NCBI GenBank assembly: GCA_947370975.1
Contig: CANBNG010000017.1
Location: 1 to 64,000, forward strand
Reading direction: 5' to 3'
Origin: Beijerinckiaceae bacterium
GTDB taxonomy: Bacteria; Pseudomonadota; Alphaproteobacteria; Rhizobiales; Beijerinckiaceae
DNA length: 64,000 nucleotides
Position 1 is the stretch's first letter. Every line of letters starts with the position of its first letter. The notes beneath the pieces were generated by a model that searched no databases, was not told the origin of the DNA, and saw nothing but the letters and a program-made list of their open reading frames with translations. The position numbers and the translations under genes are program-made. This document shows, piece after piece, positions 24,770 to 32,903 of this stretch.

Positions 24770-26179
24770 ATGACGAAGATTTTGCCAGTGATCATGTGCG
24801 GTGGTTCAGGCACGCGGATGTGGCCTGAATCGCGCGAGAGTTTCCCCAAGCAATTCCTGCCCTTGATAGGGCCGCGCTCGAGCTTCCAGAACACCTTGCT
24901 GACGCTGGCGCGCTCAACGCTTTTTGCCCGCCCGCTCGTCATTTCCAATCACGATTACCGCTTCCTTGTCGCCGAACAGCTCGCGCAGATCGAGGTCGAG
25001 GCCGAGATCGTGCTCGAGCCCGTGCGGCGCGATTCCGGCCCCGCCGTTGCGGTGGCCGCAGAAATAGCCTTCCGCCGCGATCCCGAGGCGATTGTCATCA
25101 TCATGGCCGCCGATCATGTCGTGCAGGATCCCGATGGTCTGATTGCGCTCTGCGAACAAGCGGCGGAGGCCGCGCGCGCAGGCTCCATCGTGACGCTCGG
25201 CATCAAGCCGACCCATGCCGAGACCGGCTATGGCTATATTCATCCAGGCGCGGTGCTGGGCGGCAATGTGCGCTCGGTTGTGTCCTTCGTCGAAAAGCCC
25301 GATGCCGCGACCGCACAAACCTATGTGGATCAGGGTTATCTCTGGAATTCCGGCAATTTCGTTTTTTCCGCCGCGATCATGCGCGAGCAATTGGCAAGCT
25401 TCGAGCCCGCCATGGCGGAGGCCTGCGCGGCTGCGGTCGCCAATGCAAAATCGGATCTGCAATTCCTTGTGCTCGATCGCGCTGCCTTCGAGACCGCGCC
25501 GAAAAAATCCATCGATTATGCAGTCATGGAGCGTACCGAAGTCGCCGCCGTCATTCCTGCCGATATTGGCTGGTCGGATATCGGCACCTGGGCGGCGGTG
25601 CGCGATCTCAGTCCGCAGGATGGGGACGGCAATGCCATCACGGGCGAGGGCTTCATTCTCGACAGCCACAATTGCCTTGTGCGGTCCGATGGCCTGCTGA
25701 CGACGGTTGTCGGCCTCGACAACGTCATTGTCATTGCCACGCAAGACGCCGTTCTGGTGGCCGATGCGCGCGCATCGGGCCGCGTGAAGGATCTCGTTGA
25801 AAAACTCCACGCGCAGAAGCGTCCCGAGGCGCGCGAGCACAAGCGTGTCTATCGTCCGTGGGGCTATTATCAGAGCATCGATTCCGGTGCGCGCTATCAG
25901 GTCAAGCGCATTGTCGTGAAACCCGACGGGCGTCTCTCGCTGCAAAAGCATCATCACCGCGCTGAACATTGGGTGGTGGTGAAGGGCACAGCCGAGGTCA
26001 CGCTCGATGAAGATGTGCGTCTCGTGCACGAGAATGAATCGATCTATCTGCCGATCGGCTGCGTGCATCGTCTCGTCAATCCGGGCAAGATCGCGCTGGA
26101 ATTGATCGAAGTGCAGACCGGTTCCTATCTGGGCGAAGACGACATCATCCGCATGGAAGACGTTTATAATCGCAGCTGA
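24770..26179 (+). CDS. manC: Mannose-1-phosphate guanylyltransferase / mannose-6-phosphate isomerase
   Basis: A 469-residue bifunctional type II enzyme making GDP-mannose for polysaccharides. The N-terminal nucleotidyltransferase has the pyrophosphorylase signature GGSGTRMWPESRESFPKQFL (residues 11-30) and the VEKPD motif. The C-terminal cupin (about 355-469) contains RPWGYYQSID, the metal-binding HHHRAEHWVVV and PIGCVHRLVNPG, the isomerase site. Both halves look complete, so the protein should both isomerise fructose-6-phosphate-derived mannose-6-phosphate and transfer GMP. No capsule or exopolysaccharide genes surround it, so the product's destination is open. Confidence 0.95.
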   Translation: MTKILPVIMCGGSGTRMWPESRESFPKQFLPLIGPRSSFQNTLLTLARSTLFARPLVISNHDYRFLVAEQLAQIEVEAEIVLEPVRRDSGPAVAVAAEIAFRRDPEAIVIIMAADHVVQDPDGLIALCEQAAEAARAGSIVTLGIKPTHAETGYGYIHPGAVLGGNVRSVVSFVEKPDAATAQTYVDQGYLWNSGNFVFSAAIMREQLASFEPAMAEACAAAVANAKSDLQFLVLDRAAFETAPKKSIDYAVMERTEVAAVIPADIGWSDIGTWAAVRDLSPQDGDGNAITGEGFILDSHNCLVRSDGLLTTVVGLDNVIVIATQDAVLVADARASGRVKDLVEKLHAQKRPEAREHKRVYRPWGYYQSIDSGARYQVKRIVVKPDGRLSLQKHHHRAEHWVVVKGTAEVTLDEDVRLVHENESIYLPIGCVHRLVNPGKIALELIEVQTGSYLGEDDIIRMEDVYNRS

Positions 26180-26315
26180 CTTGAGCGTGGCACATGCCGT
26201 GATGACACGGCTTTGCGCCAAATGATCTCAAGGCATGCGCTTGCGCGCGCGCCATCTTGACCGCCTTCTGGCGCGCCCTCATCGTGTTTCGATGAGCGAT
26301 GTCAAAAGGTGCGAT

Positions 26316-26771
26316 ATGAAAAAGGCTTGGTCCGGTCTTGTCCTTGCGGGTTTCGTGTTGGCGCTGGCGCAGAGCGCTTTCACGCCAGCCCACGCTCGCC
26401 CGCTGACGCCTGCCGAGCAACGTTATTCGCCATATTCGGGACGGCTTCCCTTCTGCGACAATCCCAATGTGCTGGGTAAGCTCAATTCGAATTTTCACAG
26501 CACTGACGCAGAATTCTGGCGCTCGGGTCTGGCCATTGTCGGCTTCGAGGGCATTCAGGAAATCGGTTACCGCGCGCAGGGAGTCGATTATATTCCGCGC
26601 CGCTATTGCAAGGCGCTCGCCTATATGAGCGACCAGAAAGTGCGTCAGGTCAGCTATTGGGTTGGCGAGGGGCTTGGCCCGATTGGCGTGGGCTGGGGCA
26701 TTGAATGGTGCATCTCGGGTCTTGATCGCAATTATGCTTTCGGGCTCGACTGCCGCTCGGCGCGCCCTTAA
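26316..26771 (+). CDS. Small secreted protein of unknown function
   Basis: A 151-residue protein with a clear Sec signal peptide (MKKAWSGLVLAGFVLALAQS then a cut after AHA). The mature part has four Cys (in LPFCDNP, RRYCKAL, EWCISG and LDCRSA), which would suit two disulfides in the periplasm. Other conserved-looking blocks are WRSGLAIVGFEGIQEIGYR and WVGEGLGPIGVGWGIEWC. I recognise it as a type of conserved hypothetical in Rhizobiales but know no function. The start at 26316 is chosen over ATG 26292 because it opens directly with the leader and follows AAAAGGTG. It ends 9 bases before the RNase T2 gene, so the two are likely coexpressed. Confidence 0.75.
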   Translation: MKKAWSGLVLAGFVLALAQSAFTPAHARPLTPAEQRYSPYSGRLPFCDNPNVLGKLNSNFHSTDAEFWRSGLAIVGFEGIQEIGYRAQGVDYIPRRYCKALAYMSDQKVRQVSYWVGEGLGPIGVGWGIEWCISGLDRNYAFGLDCRSARP

Positions 26772-26780
26772 AATTAAAAC

Positions 26781-27503
26781 ATGTCCGGACTGCACAGAAA
26801 CGTTCTTGTCTCGCTGGTCGCGCTCGTCTTGATGCTGGCCTGCGCGCCGGCAGGGGCGCGCAATGAGTGCGTCCTTGATCGTTGCATGGAGGCCGCGCAG
26901 ACGCGCCCGTTCGAGCCAAGGCGCAGCGGCGTGGCGCCGGGAGATTTCGATTTCTATGTCCTCGCACTGTCCTGGTCCGCGGGCTTTTGCGCGCTCTCGG
27001 ACAAGGATCGGGAGCAATGTGCGCCGGGCTCGGGCAAGGGCTTTGTCGTGCACGGGCTCTGGCCGCAGGGCGAGCGCGCCTCGCCTGCCGATTGCGAGGC
27101 AGGCCTGAGGCCGCCAGCACGCGCTGACGTTCAGGCGGTGCGCGATCTTTTCCCCAGCGAAGGCTTGGCGCGCTATGAATGGCGCAAGCATGGGGGCTGT
27201 TCGGGCCTGCCGGCATCGGCCTATTTCGCCGACGTGCGCCGCGCGCGGGCAGAGATCGAGATTCCGCCCGAGTTCAGCGCGCAGCGCAGCTCGCGGCGGC
27301 TTGCCCCTGAAGACATATTGCGCAGCTTTCGCGCCGCCAATCCGCGGCTTCGTCCCGGCATGGCCGCGGTTGCCTGCCCCAGAAACACCTTTCAGGAAGT
27401 CCGGTTCTGCATGAGCAAGGATCTGCGCGACTTCGTGCCGTGCCCCGATATTGTCAGCCGATCCTGCCGCGCACGTGACATTGACGTGCCGCCGCCCTTG
27501 TAG
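26781..27503 (+). CDS. Secreted ribonuclease T2 family protein
   Basis: A 240-residue protein with an N-terminal signal (about 1-26). The two conserved active-site segments are present: CAS-1 FVVHGLWPQ with H91, and CAS-2 YEWRKHGGCSG with E133, K136 and H137, so it should be an active, base-unspecific endoribonuclease. Ten or so Cys suggest several disulfides in the periplasm or medium. RNase T2 enzymes scavenge phosphate and nucleosides from external RNA or act on the cell's own RNA under stress. It starts 9 bases after a small secreted Cys-containing protein and may function with it. Confidence 0.93.
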   Translation: MSGLHRNVLVSLVALVLMLACAPAGARNECVLDRCMEAAQTRPFEPRRSGVAPGDFDFYVLALSWSAGFCALSDKDREQCAPGSGKGFVVHGLWPQGERASPADCEAGLRPPARADVQAVRDLFPSEGLARYEWRKHGGCSGLPASAYFADVRRARAEIEIPPEFSAQRSSRRLAPEDILRSFRAANPRLRPGMAAVACPRNTFQEVRFCMSKDLRDFVPCPDIVSRSCRARDIDVPPPL

Positions 27504-27532
27504 AGCGGGCCGCGCTGTCGGATAAGCGAGGC

Positions 27533-28393
27533 ATGAATTATCGCCACGCCTTTCATGCCGGAAATTTCGCGGATGTTTTCAAACATGCGCTGCTGGCCCT
27601 CATGCTCGATTACCTGAAGCGCAAGGATGCGGGCTTCCGCTATATCGACACCCATGCGGGGCCGGGCCTCACCAATCTGGCCGGTGAGGAAGCAAACCGC
27701 ACGGGCGAGTGGCGCGATGGCATTGCCCGCCTGGCAGAGGCCAAACTCTCGCCGGACCTGCAAGTGTTGCTCGCGCCTTATTTCGAGGGGCTTGGCGGCT
27801 TGCCTCCGCCCGGCGGCAAGCCGATGCTCTATCCCGGCTCGCCCCTCATCGCGCAAAAATTGTTGCGCAAGCAGGATCGCGCCACGCTGTGCGAATTGCA
27901 TCCCCAGGATGTGCGCACGCTGGAGCGCAACATCGGCCGCGACGGCCGCGTGCGCATTCTGGCCGAGGATGGCTATCGCGCCCTCAAGGGGCTGGTTCCG
28001 CCCACCGAGCGGCGCGGGCTTGTGCTGATCGATCCGCCGTTTGAATCGCGCGATGAATTTGTCGCCATGGAGGAGAGCCTCGTCACCGCCTTGCGCAAAT
28101 GGCCGACCGGCATGTTCGCGCTCTGGTATCCGATCAAGGAAATCCGCCCCGTTGCGCAATTCATCGGCCGGCTGAAAGGCCGCGAGATCCCGCGCATCCT
28201 GCGGCTCGAGATTGCGGTCGAGATGATCCGCCCGGATGGCCCGCTGGCCGCAACAGGCCTTGTCATCGTGAATCCGCCCTATCTGCTGGAGGCCGAAGCC
28301 CGACGGCTGCTGCCCGTCCTGACCGACATTCTGGGCCGTGGGCCCGGCGCCAGTTTCCTTGTGGAGGCCGTGACCGGCGAGATGCTGGGTTAA
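27533..28393 (+). CDS. rlmJ: 23S rRNA (adenine(2030)-N6)-methyltransferase
   Basis: A 286-residue SAM-dependent methyltransferase. It opens with MNYRHAFHAGNFADVFKH, the hallmark start of RlmJ, with the SAM site region YIDTHAGPGLTNL (about 38-50). The catalytic motif is LIDPPFE (D-P-P-F), followed by WYPIKE. In E. coli the enzyme methylates A2030 of 23S rRNA and was first seen as ComJ/YhiR needed to use DNA as a nutrient. The gene starts 30 bases after the RNase T2 stop, so a shared transcript is possible though the functions differ. Confidence 0.95.
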   Translation: MNYRHAFHAGNFADVFKHALLALMLDYLKRKDAGFRYIDTHAGPGLTNLAGEEANRTGEWRDGIARLAEAKLSPDLQVLLAPYFEGLGGLPPPGGKPMLYPGSPLIAQKLLRKQDRATLCELHPQDVRTLERNIGRDGRVRILAEDGYRALKGLVPPTERRGLVLIDPPFESRDEFVAMEESLVTALRKWPTGMFALWYPIKEIRPVAQFIGRLKGREIPRILRLEIAVEMIRPDGPLAATGLVIVNPPYLLEAEARRLLPVLTDILGRGPGASFLVEAVTGEMLG

Positions 28394-28556
28394 GACCTAT
28401 CCAGTTTATTGTCGTGTTTCGTACTTTGCTAAACTCTTGCCAATCTTTTCGCTTTGTCTCACCCTGTCGTGAGTGAGCGGTGTTGGGGGATCTGCCTCAC
28501 TTGAGTGACGGCCCCGGCTGGGGCTTCCGGGGGCTTGTCTTTCGAGGAATGGCGTC

Positions 28557-28769
28557 ATGACGCAGCAAGGCATCGTCAAATTTTTCAACGCCGAAAAAGG
28601 CTATGGTTTCATCACGCCAGACGATGGCGGACGGGACATTTTCGTTCATATTACCGCTGTCGAGACGGCGGGCCTGAGCTCTCTGGCCGAGGGCCAGCGC
28701 GTCACCTTCGAGATCGAGCCCGACAAGAAGGGCAAGGGGCCCAAGGCCGTCTCCCTCAAGCTTGAATGA
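28557..28769 (+). CDS. Cold-shock domain protein (CspA family)
   Basis: A 70-residue single-domain OB-fold nucleic-acid chaperone. RNP1 is KGYGFI (residues 14-19) and RNP2 is DIFVHI (28-33). The length is normal. It is preceded by a 163-base leader whose part near 28508-28531 can form a GCCCCGGC/TGGGGC hairpin, and a structured 5' region is common for csp genes. The ATG follows GAGGAAT. It may be induced by cold, stress or stationary phase; a particular copy type cannot be named from sequence alone. Confidence 0.95.
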   Translation: MTQQGIVKFFNAEKGYGFITPDDGGRDIFVHITAVETAGLSSLAEGQRVTFEIEPDKKGKGPKAVSLKLE

Positions 28770-28860
28770 CCAGTCCCGAACTTGTAACGCGCGCATCCTG
28801 GCTTGCCCGCCTGCGCGGGCTGGCGCACAACTGCGTTCAGTTCAAAGCCGGGAGGATCTT

Positions 28861-29457
28861 ATGAAATTGCGTTATTCCGCCGCCTCGCCCTTCGCGCGCA
28901 AGGTGGCCATGGCTGGCCATGTGCTTGGCCTTGCAGACAGAATTGAATTGGTGGATGCCGATCACGATCCGGGCGATGCCATTCGTTCGCGCAATCCCCT
29001 CAACAAGATTCCGCTGCTGGTTGCCGATGACGGCATGGCGATTTTCGATTCTGTCGTGATTTCGGAATATCTCGATCATGTCGCGGGCGGTGGCCGCATC
29101 ATTCCGGTCGAACCCAAGGCGCGTTTCCAGGCGCTGACCTTGCAGGCTCTGGCTGACGGCATGATGGATGCCGCCATTCTCGTCATGTATGAGGGCCGTT
29201 TCCGCGAAGACCATCAGCATTCGCCCCGCTGGGTCGGCATGCAGCAGAAGAAGGTCGATCAGGGGCTCGATGCGCTTGAGGCCGATCTGCCGGGCGCTGG
29301 CGTCGATGTCGGCACGATTGCGGTTGCTGCCGCGCTTGGCTATTTCGACTTCCGCTTCAAGGGCGCATGGCGCGCGACCCATCCCAAGCTCGTCGCCTGG
29401 TTCGACGATTTTGTGGCCCGGGTTCCGGGCTTTGCCAAGACGCAGCCCGGCGACTGA
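28861..29457 (+). CDS. Glutathione S-transferase family protein
   Basis: A 198-residue soluble protein. The thioredoxin-like N domain (1-78) starts MKLRYSAASPFARKVAMAGH, where Ser at the first turn (SASPFARK) would sit at the glutathione site. NKIPLLV supplies the cis-Pro, and FDSVVISEYLD has the ES/DS motif for the gamma-glutamyl group. The all-helical C domain follows. The start at 28861 is chosen because GGAGG precedes it at 28852-28856; the longer open frame has no similarity. It would conjugate or reduce electrophiles; its substrate is unknown. A bidirectional terminator follows directly. Confidence 0.92.
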   Translation: MKLRYSAASPFARKVAMAGHVLGLADRIELVDADHDPGDAIRSRNPLNKIPLLVADDGMAIFDSVVISEYLDHVAGGGRIIPVEPKARFQALTLQALADGMMDAAILVMYEGRFREDHQHSPRWVGMQQKKVDQGLDALEADLPGAGVDVGTIAVAAALGYFDFRFKGAWRATHPKLVAWFDDFVARVPGFAKTQPGD

Positions 29458-29469
29458 ACGACATAAAAA

Positions 29470-29498
29470 AAGCCCGGCGGAAAAACCGCCGGGCTTCT
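29470..29498. terminator. Bidirectional intrinsic terminator
   Basis: An 11-bp stem (29470-29480 with 29486-29496, loop AAAAA) of AAGCCCGGCGG type. On the plus strand CTTGTT follows; on the minus strand the run of A at 29465-29471 gives a T tract. It separates the convergent GST and outer membrane protein genes. Confidence 0.85.
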
Positions 29499-29519
29499 TG
29501 TTCCAGAGGCTTTCGCCGA

Positions 29520-30146
29520 TCAGAACTTGTAGTTCACGCCGGTGCGGACCTGCTGAACATTGGCGCCGGCCGTGGTGACGGCAGAGGCGTTGAAGTTCTT
29601 GGAGCCGAGCGCGCTGTAGAGATATTCCGCCTTGGCCGAGATGTTGTCGGTGAAGGAATATTCGAGGCCAGCGCCGGCCGCATAACCATTTTCCCACTTC
29701 GAGCCATTGGCAGAAGCCGTCGTGACCTTGACCGAGCCGCCAGCGTAGCCGCCGGTGACATAGACGAGGGCGCGGTCAGCCGCATAGCCCGCACGCACGC
29801 GGATGGTGCCGAGCGAATTCAGCTTGCCCTTGTTCGCGCCGGTCGAACCGTCGACCTTGGCCCAGTCGAGATCGCTCTCGACGCCGACAACGAACTGCTG
29901 GATCTGGTGGTTGTAGCCGGCGGTGCCGCCGATCGTGTAGCCGTCCAGATCGCCAATCGCGCTGCTGGCGGATTTGGTGAACTTGCCGAAATTGTAGCCG
30001 CCGTTCAGGCCGGCGTAAAAGCCGGTCCAGCTGAAGGTCTTGGCGAAATAGGGGGCCGGGGCGACCGAGCGGCGCGGCAGGTCGGCGGCCATTGCGGTGC
30101 CGGCGATTGCGGAAATGAGCGCACCTGCGAAGATCGACTTGAACAT
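29520..30146 (-). CDS. Outer membrane beta-barrel protein (Omp25/Omp31 family)
   Basis: A 208-residue porin-like barrel. It has a signal peptide (1-20, cut after AMA) and an ADLPRR start to the mature chain, which is typical of Omp25/31-type proteins of Rhizobiales. Alternating beta strands include WTGFYAGLNGGYNFG and GYNHQIQQFVVGVESDLDW. It ends in NYKF with the terminal Phe needed by the BAM complex. The predicted eight strands fit the size. The family is abundant and stabilises the envelope. Translation begins after AAGGAG; upstream there is a 5' hairpin (30165-30182) and an AT-rich inverted repeat at 30197-30226. Confidence 0.93.
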   Translation of the reverse strand: MFKSIFAGALISAIAGTAMAADLPRRSVAPAPYFAKTFSWTGFYAGLNGGYNFGKFTKSASSAIGDLDGYTIGGTAGYNHQIQQFVVGVESDLDWAKVDGSTGANKGKLNSLGTIRVRAGYAADRALVYVTGGYAGGSVKVTTASANGSKWENGYAAGAGLEYSFTDNISAKAEYLYSALGSKNFNASAVTTAGANVQQVRTGVNYKF

Positions 30147-30549
30147 TTTAAACTCCTTTGCACACCGGCAATTTGCGCCGGCGGTATGAGGTTTGGTTTA
30201 GAATTAGAGGAGTTACTAAATTCTAACCGAAGCTGTTTGTGACTCGTTATCGATTAAGGCAAGAATTTGTCGAAAGGTCTCAGCGCAAGTAATTGCAGGT
30301 TACATCCATGTTTTCCTGTTAACCATGCCATTTTGCAGCGCACATGCCACGAAGACTTGATGACAATTGATAGATGGTGAGTGATTAGCTTGGCTAATAA
30401 ATCGTTAACCGCCTAGAAATGGCCCAGTTGAAGGTGTTCTGCGGACCTCTGGCTTGGCTGTTTTTGCTTGCAACGCTTGCTTTGACGCGCTGGTGCAGCA
30501 GATAAGCTCAGGGTCAGGTTTTTTAGAAATTGCGCCTCAGGGGGCCAAA
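30147..30549. other. AT-rich non-coding region upstream of the OMP and SDR genes
   Basis: This 403-base stretch between divergent genes is markedly richer in A and T than the window. It should hold promoters for both. It contains an inverted repeat TTAGAATT (30198-30205) and AATTCTAA (30219-30226), and a CCGGC/GCCGG hairpin in the OMP 5' leader. No further gene is supported. Confidence 0.55.
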
Positions 30550-31308
30550 TTGGGCAATTTGCGCAACGCATTGGTAACAGGGGCTGCGCGCCGCATCGGG
30601 CGGGCGGTGGCGCTGCGTCTGGTCGCTGGCGGGTTCGGCGTTGCTTTGCACGCCAGCGCGCGGTCTGCGCCCGAGGCGGAGGCACTGGCAGCAGCTATCC
30701 GTGCGGACGGCGGCCGGGCCATGGTCGTGATTGGTGATCTGGCGAGCGCCGAGGACGTGGCGGGCCTGGTCGGCGCGGCGGAATCGGGGCTTGGAGGCCT
30801 CGAAGCGCTCGTCAACAATGCCTCTGTCTATGAGCCGGACGCGGCGCTGCCTTTCGATCCGGCGCAGTTTGACAGGCATATGGCGGTCAATCTGCGTGCG
30901 CCCCTGCAGCTTGCCGCCGATTTTGCCGCGCGCGTGCCCGAGGGCGGGCGGGGCGTGATCGTCAATATTACCGACCAGAAGGTCTGGCGGCTCAATCCGC
31001 GCTTTTTCACCTATACGCTGAGCAAGGCCGCGCTCTGGACGGCGACGCAGACCATGGCGCAGGCCTATGCGCCGCGCGTGCGCGTCAATGCAGTGGGGCC
31101 GGGGCCTGTGTTTCCCAACCACCTCGAGGGCATAGCCGGTTTTGAGCATGAGGCCTCGGCCGTGCCGCTGGGGTCGAGCGTCGCACCGGAGGAAATTGCC
31201 GAGGCGGTGCTCTTCCTAATCGAGGCGCGCAGCGTCACGGGGCAGATGATTGCGGTGGATGGTGGCCAGCACATCGGCTGGAAAACGCCGGATGTCCCGC
31301 CCGATTAA
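30550..31308 (+). CDS. Short-chain dehydrogenase/reductase (pteridine-reductase-like)
   Basis: A 252-residue Rossmann-fold oxidoreductase. The cofactor motif is TGAARRIGRAVA, where the RRIG form is seen in pteridine reductases and uses NADPH. The central NNAS motif is at about residues 92-95. The active site reads D-Q-K-V in place of the usual Ser region, followed by FFTYTLSKAAL with the Tyr-x3-Lys pair. No ATG suits the start: TTG at 30550 after AGGGGG is favoured, removing a 32-residue unrelated extension. A folate-reducing or another SDR role is possible. It shares its stop codon region (TTAA) with the convergent small gene at 31305. Confidence 0.82.
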   Translation: MGNLRNALVTGAARRIGRAVALRLVAGGFGVALHASARSAPEAEALAAAIRADGGRAMVVIGDLASAEDVAGLVGAAESGLGGLEALVNNASVYEPDAALPFDPAQFDRHMAVNLRAPLQLAADFAARVPEGGRGVIVNITDQKVWRLNPRFFTYTLSKAALWTATQTMAQAYAPRVRVNAVGPGPVFPNHLEGIAGFEHEASAVPLGSSVAPEEIAEAVLFLIEARSVTGQMIAVDGGQHIGWKTPDVPPD

Positions 31309-31568
31309 TCGGCGGTCGGCAGGCGGCGCATGGTGAATTCGATCTGTCCATCGGCAAGCTCACGCCAGGACTCGATCTCCGTCATATAGGCCTGCTTCGG
31401 GAAAGAATTGAACCATTCCCGCGCCTTGTCGCGCGCCTGGTCACGGGGCAGGGTGAAGGTCTCGCGCCGCCAGGCGCTCGAACCGGTCTCGCGCGCACGT
31501 TGCTGCGCACGGCCACGATGGGCCATGGATCTGGCCAGATCGGCCGGGCTTTTTCGCTCGAAACTCAT
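31305..31568 (-). CDS. Small basic protein of unknown function
   Basis: An 87-residue protein, rich in Arg and Glu, with a mixed predicted fold: an Arg-rich helix (about 5-35), then a segment PRDQARDKAREWFNSFPKQA, then strands TEIESWRELADGQIEFTMRR. No signal peptide or membrane segment. I know it as a conserved hypothetical of Rhizobiales-type genomes, without a named function. The start MSFERK at 31568 is used; a longer frame to 31604 exists. Its stop overlaps the stop of the SDR gene and it lies 75 bases after the CCA-adding enzyme stop on the same strand, so it may be the end of that operon. Confidence 0.65.
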   Translation of the reverse strand: MSFERKSPADLARSMAHRGRAQQRARETGSSAWRRETFTLPRDQARDKAREWFNSFPKQAYMTEIESWRELADGQIEFTMRRLPTAD

Positions 31569-31643
31569 ACGCAACTCCGCAATGGAGCTGAGTATAGCGC
31601 GCACGGGGTCCGCTGAGGAGTCTGTCTGCAGCTTTTGGTTGCG

Positions 31644-32903
31644 TCAGTCGGAGGTCTTGCTGGCAAGCGCGGCCGCGATCATCGGGGCCAGCGCCTCCGG
31701 GCGTTCGGGAAAGCCTGCCGCGATCCAGCTCTGCTGCACGGCTTTCAGCGCCTCGCCGACTGCCTTGCCCGCAGGTATGCCGCGCGCGAGCAGATCCGCG
31801 CCACCAATGGGCAGGCGCGGTACGGGAGTCTCGGCTGCAAAGCGCCGCGCGCTCTGCCATGCCGCGTCATCGGGCGGGGCGCTGCATTCGGCATGGCCGA
31901 GATCGAGCGCGTCGCAGGTCGCGGTGCACCCATCCAGAAAGAGCCATGTCAGAATCGTCTGGGCATCGGGCGGCATCGGGCGCGCATGCCATTTGGCGCG
32001 CGTGTCGGCGCCCTCGGCGAGCCGTTTGCATTCTGCATTGGACAGGCGCAGGCGTTCGCGCAACCGCAGTGCATCCTCGCGCTTGAGGATAGCGAGCGCC
32101 CCCAGTCGCAACAGGGCGTCGGGCTTGGCCCCGCGCACGGCCTCTATCGCGACGATGCGCGCAAGCCGCGCCGGCATGGCCACGCCGCCAAGGATCGGCA
32201 GCATCAGGCCGAGCCCGCTCATCTGCCCGATCACGGGGGCAGCATTGCGCGCCTCGAGCAATTTCAGACATTCGGCGCGCACGCGCTCGCGCGACAATCC
32301 GTCGAGTCCCGCGCGGTTGAGGCCAATGGCGCGCAAGGCCTGCGGGTCAGCCTCGCCCTCGCCAAAGGCGGCGTGAAACCGGAAGAAGCGCAGGATGCGC
32401 AGATAATCCTCGCGGATGCGCGCATCGGGATCGCCGATGAAGCGCACATGGCGGCGTTCTATATCCGCAAGGCCGTTTGCATAATCAAACAGCGTGCCGT
32501 CGGCGCGGACAGAGAGGGCGTTGAAGGTGAAATCGCGCCGCATCGCGTCGGCCTCGAAATCGCGGCCGAATGCCACGATCGCGCGTCGCCCGTCGGTCTC
32601 GACATCTTCGCGCAGCGTCGTGATTTCAAAGGGCATGTGATCGACGATGGTCGTCACCGTGCCATGTTCAATGCCGGTCGGAACGCTCTTCAGGCCAGCG
32701 GCCTTTGCGCGCGCCATGGTTTGCGTCGGCGTCGCTGTTGTCGCCAGATCGACTTCATGCACGGGCACATGCATCAGGTGATTGCGCACAGCGCCGCCCA
32801 CCACGCGCATTTCCTCGCCATCGCCATCGAGCGCGTCAAACAGGCGGCGCAGACGCGCATCATCGAGAAAGCTCGGGCCTTCGATCCGTCCGACGCTGCT
32901 CAC
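31644..32903 (-). CDS. CCA tRNA nucleotidyltransferase / poly(A) polymerase family
   Basis: A 419-residue class II nucleotidyltransferase that adds or repairs the tRNA 3' CCA. The N-terminal head has VVGGAVRNHLM (residues 34-44), then EVDLATTATP at 50-59 where the metal-binding pair is E50-x-D52 rather than the common D-x-D. The RRDFTFNALS motif B and EDYLRILRFFRF motif E follow. The C-terminal helical body lacks an HD domain. It starts with GTG inside the stop of the upstream NUDIX gene (GTGA overlap), so translation is coupled. It could instead be a poly(A) polymerase, which sequence cannot fully separate. Confidence 0.9.
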   Translation of the reverse strand: MSSVGRIEGPSFLDDARLRRLFDALDGDGEEMRVVGGAVRNHLMHVPVHEVDLATTATPTQTMARAKAAGLKSVPTGIEHGTVTTIVDHMPFEITTLREDVETDGRRAIVAFGRDFEADAMRRDFTFNALSVRADGTLFDYANGLADIERRHVRFIGDPDARIREDYLRILRFFRFHAAFGEGEADPQALRAIGLNRAGLDGLSRERVRAECLKLLEARNAAPVIGQMSGLGLMLPILGGVAMPARLARIVAIEAVRGAKPDALLRLGALAILKREDALRLRERLRLSNAECKRLAEGADTRAKWHARPMPPDAQTILTWLFLDGCTATCDALDLGHAECSAPPDDAAWQSARRFAAETPVPRLPIGGADLLARGIPAGKAVGEALKAVQQSWIAAGFPERPEALAPMIAAALASKTSD

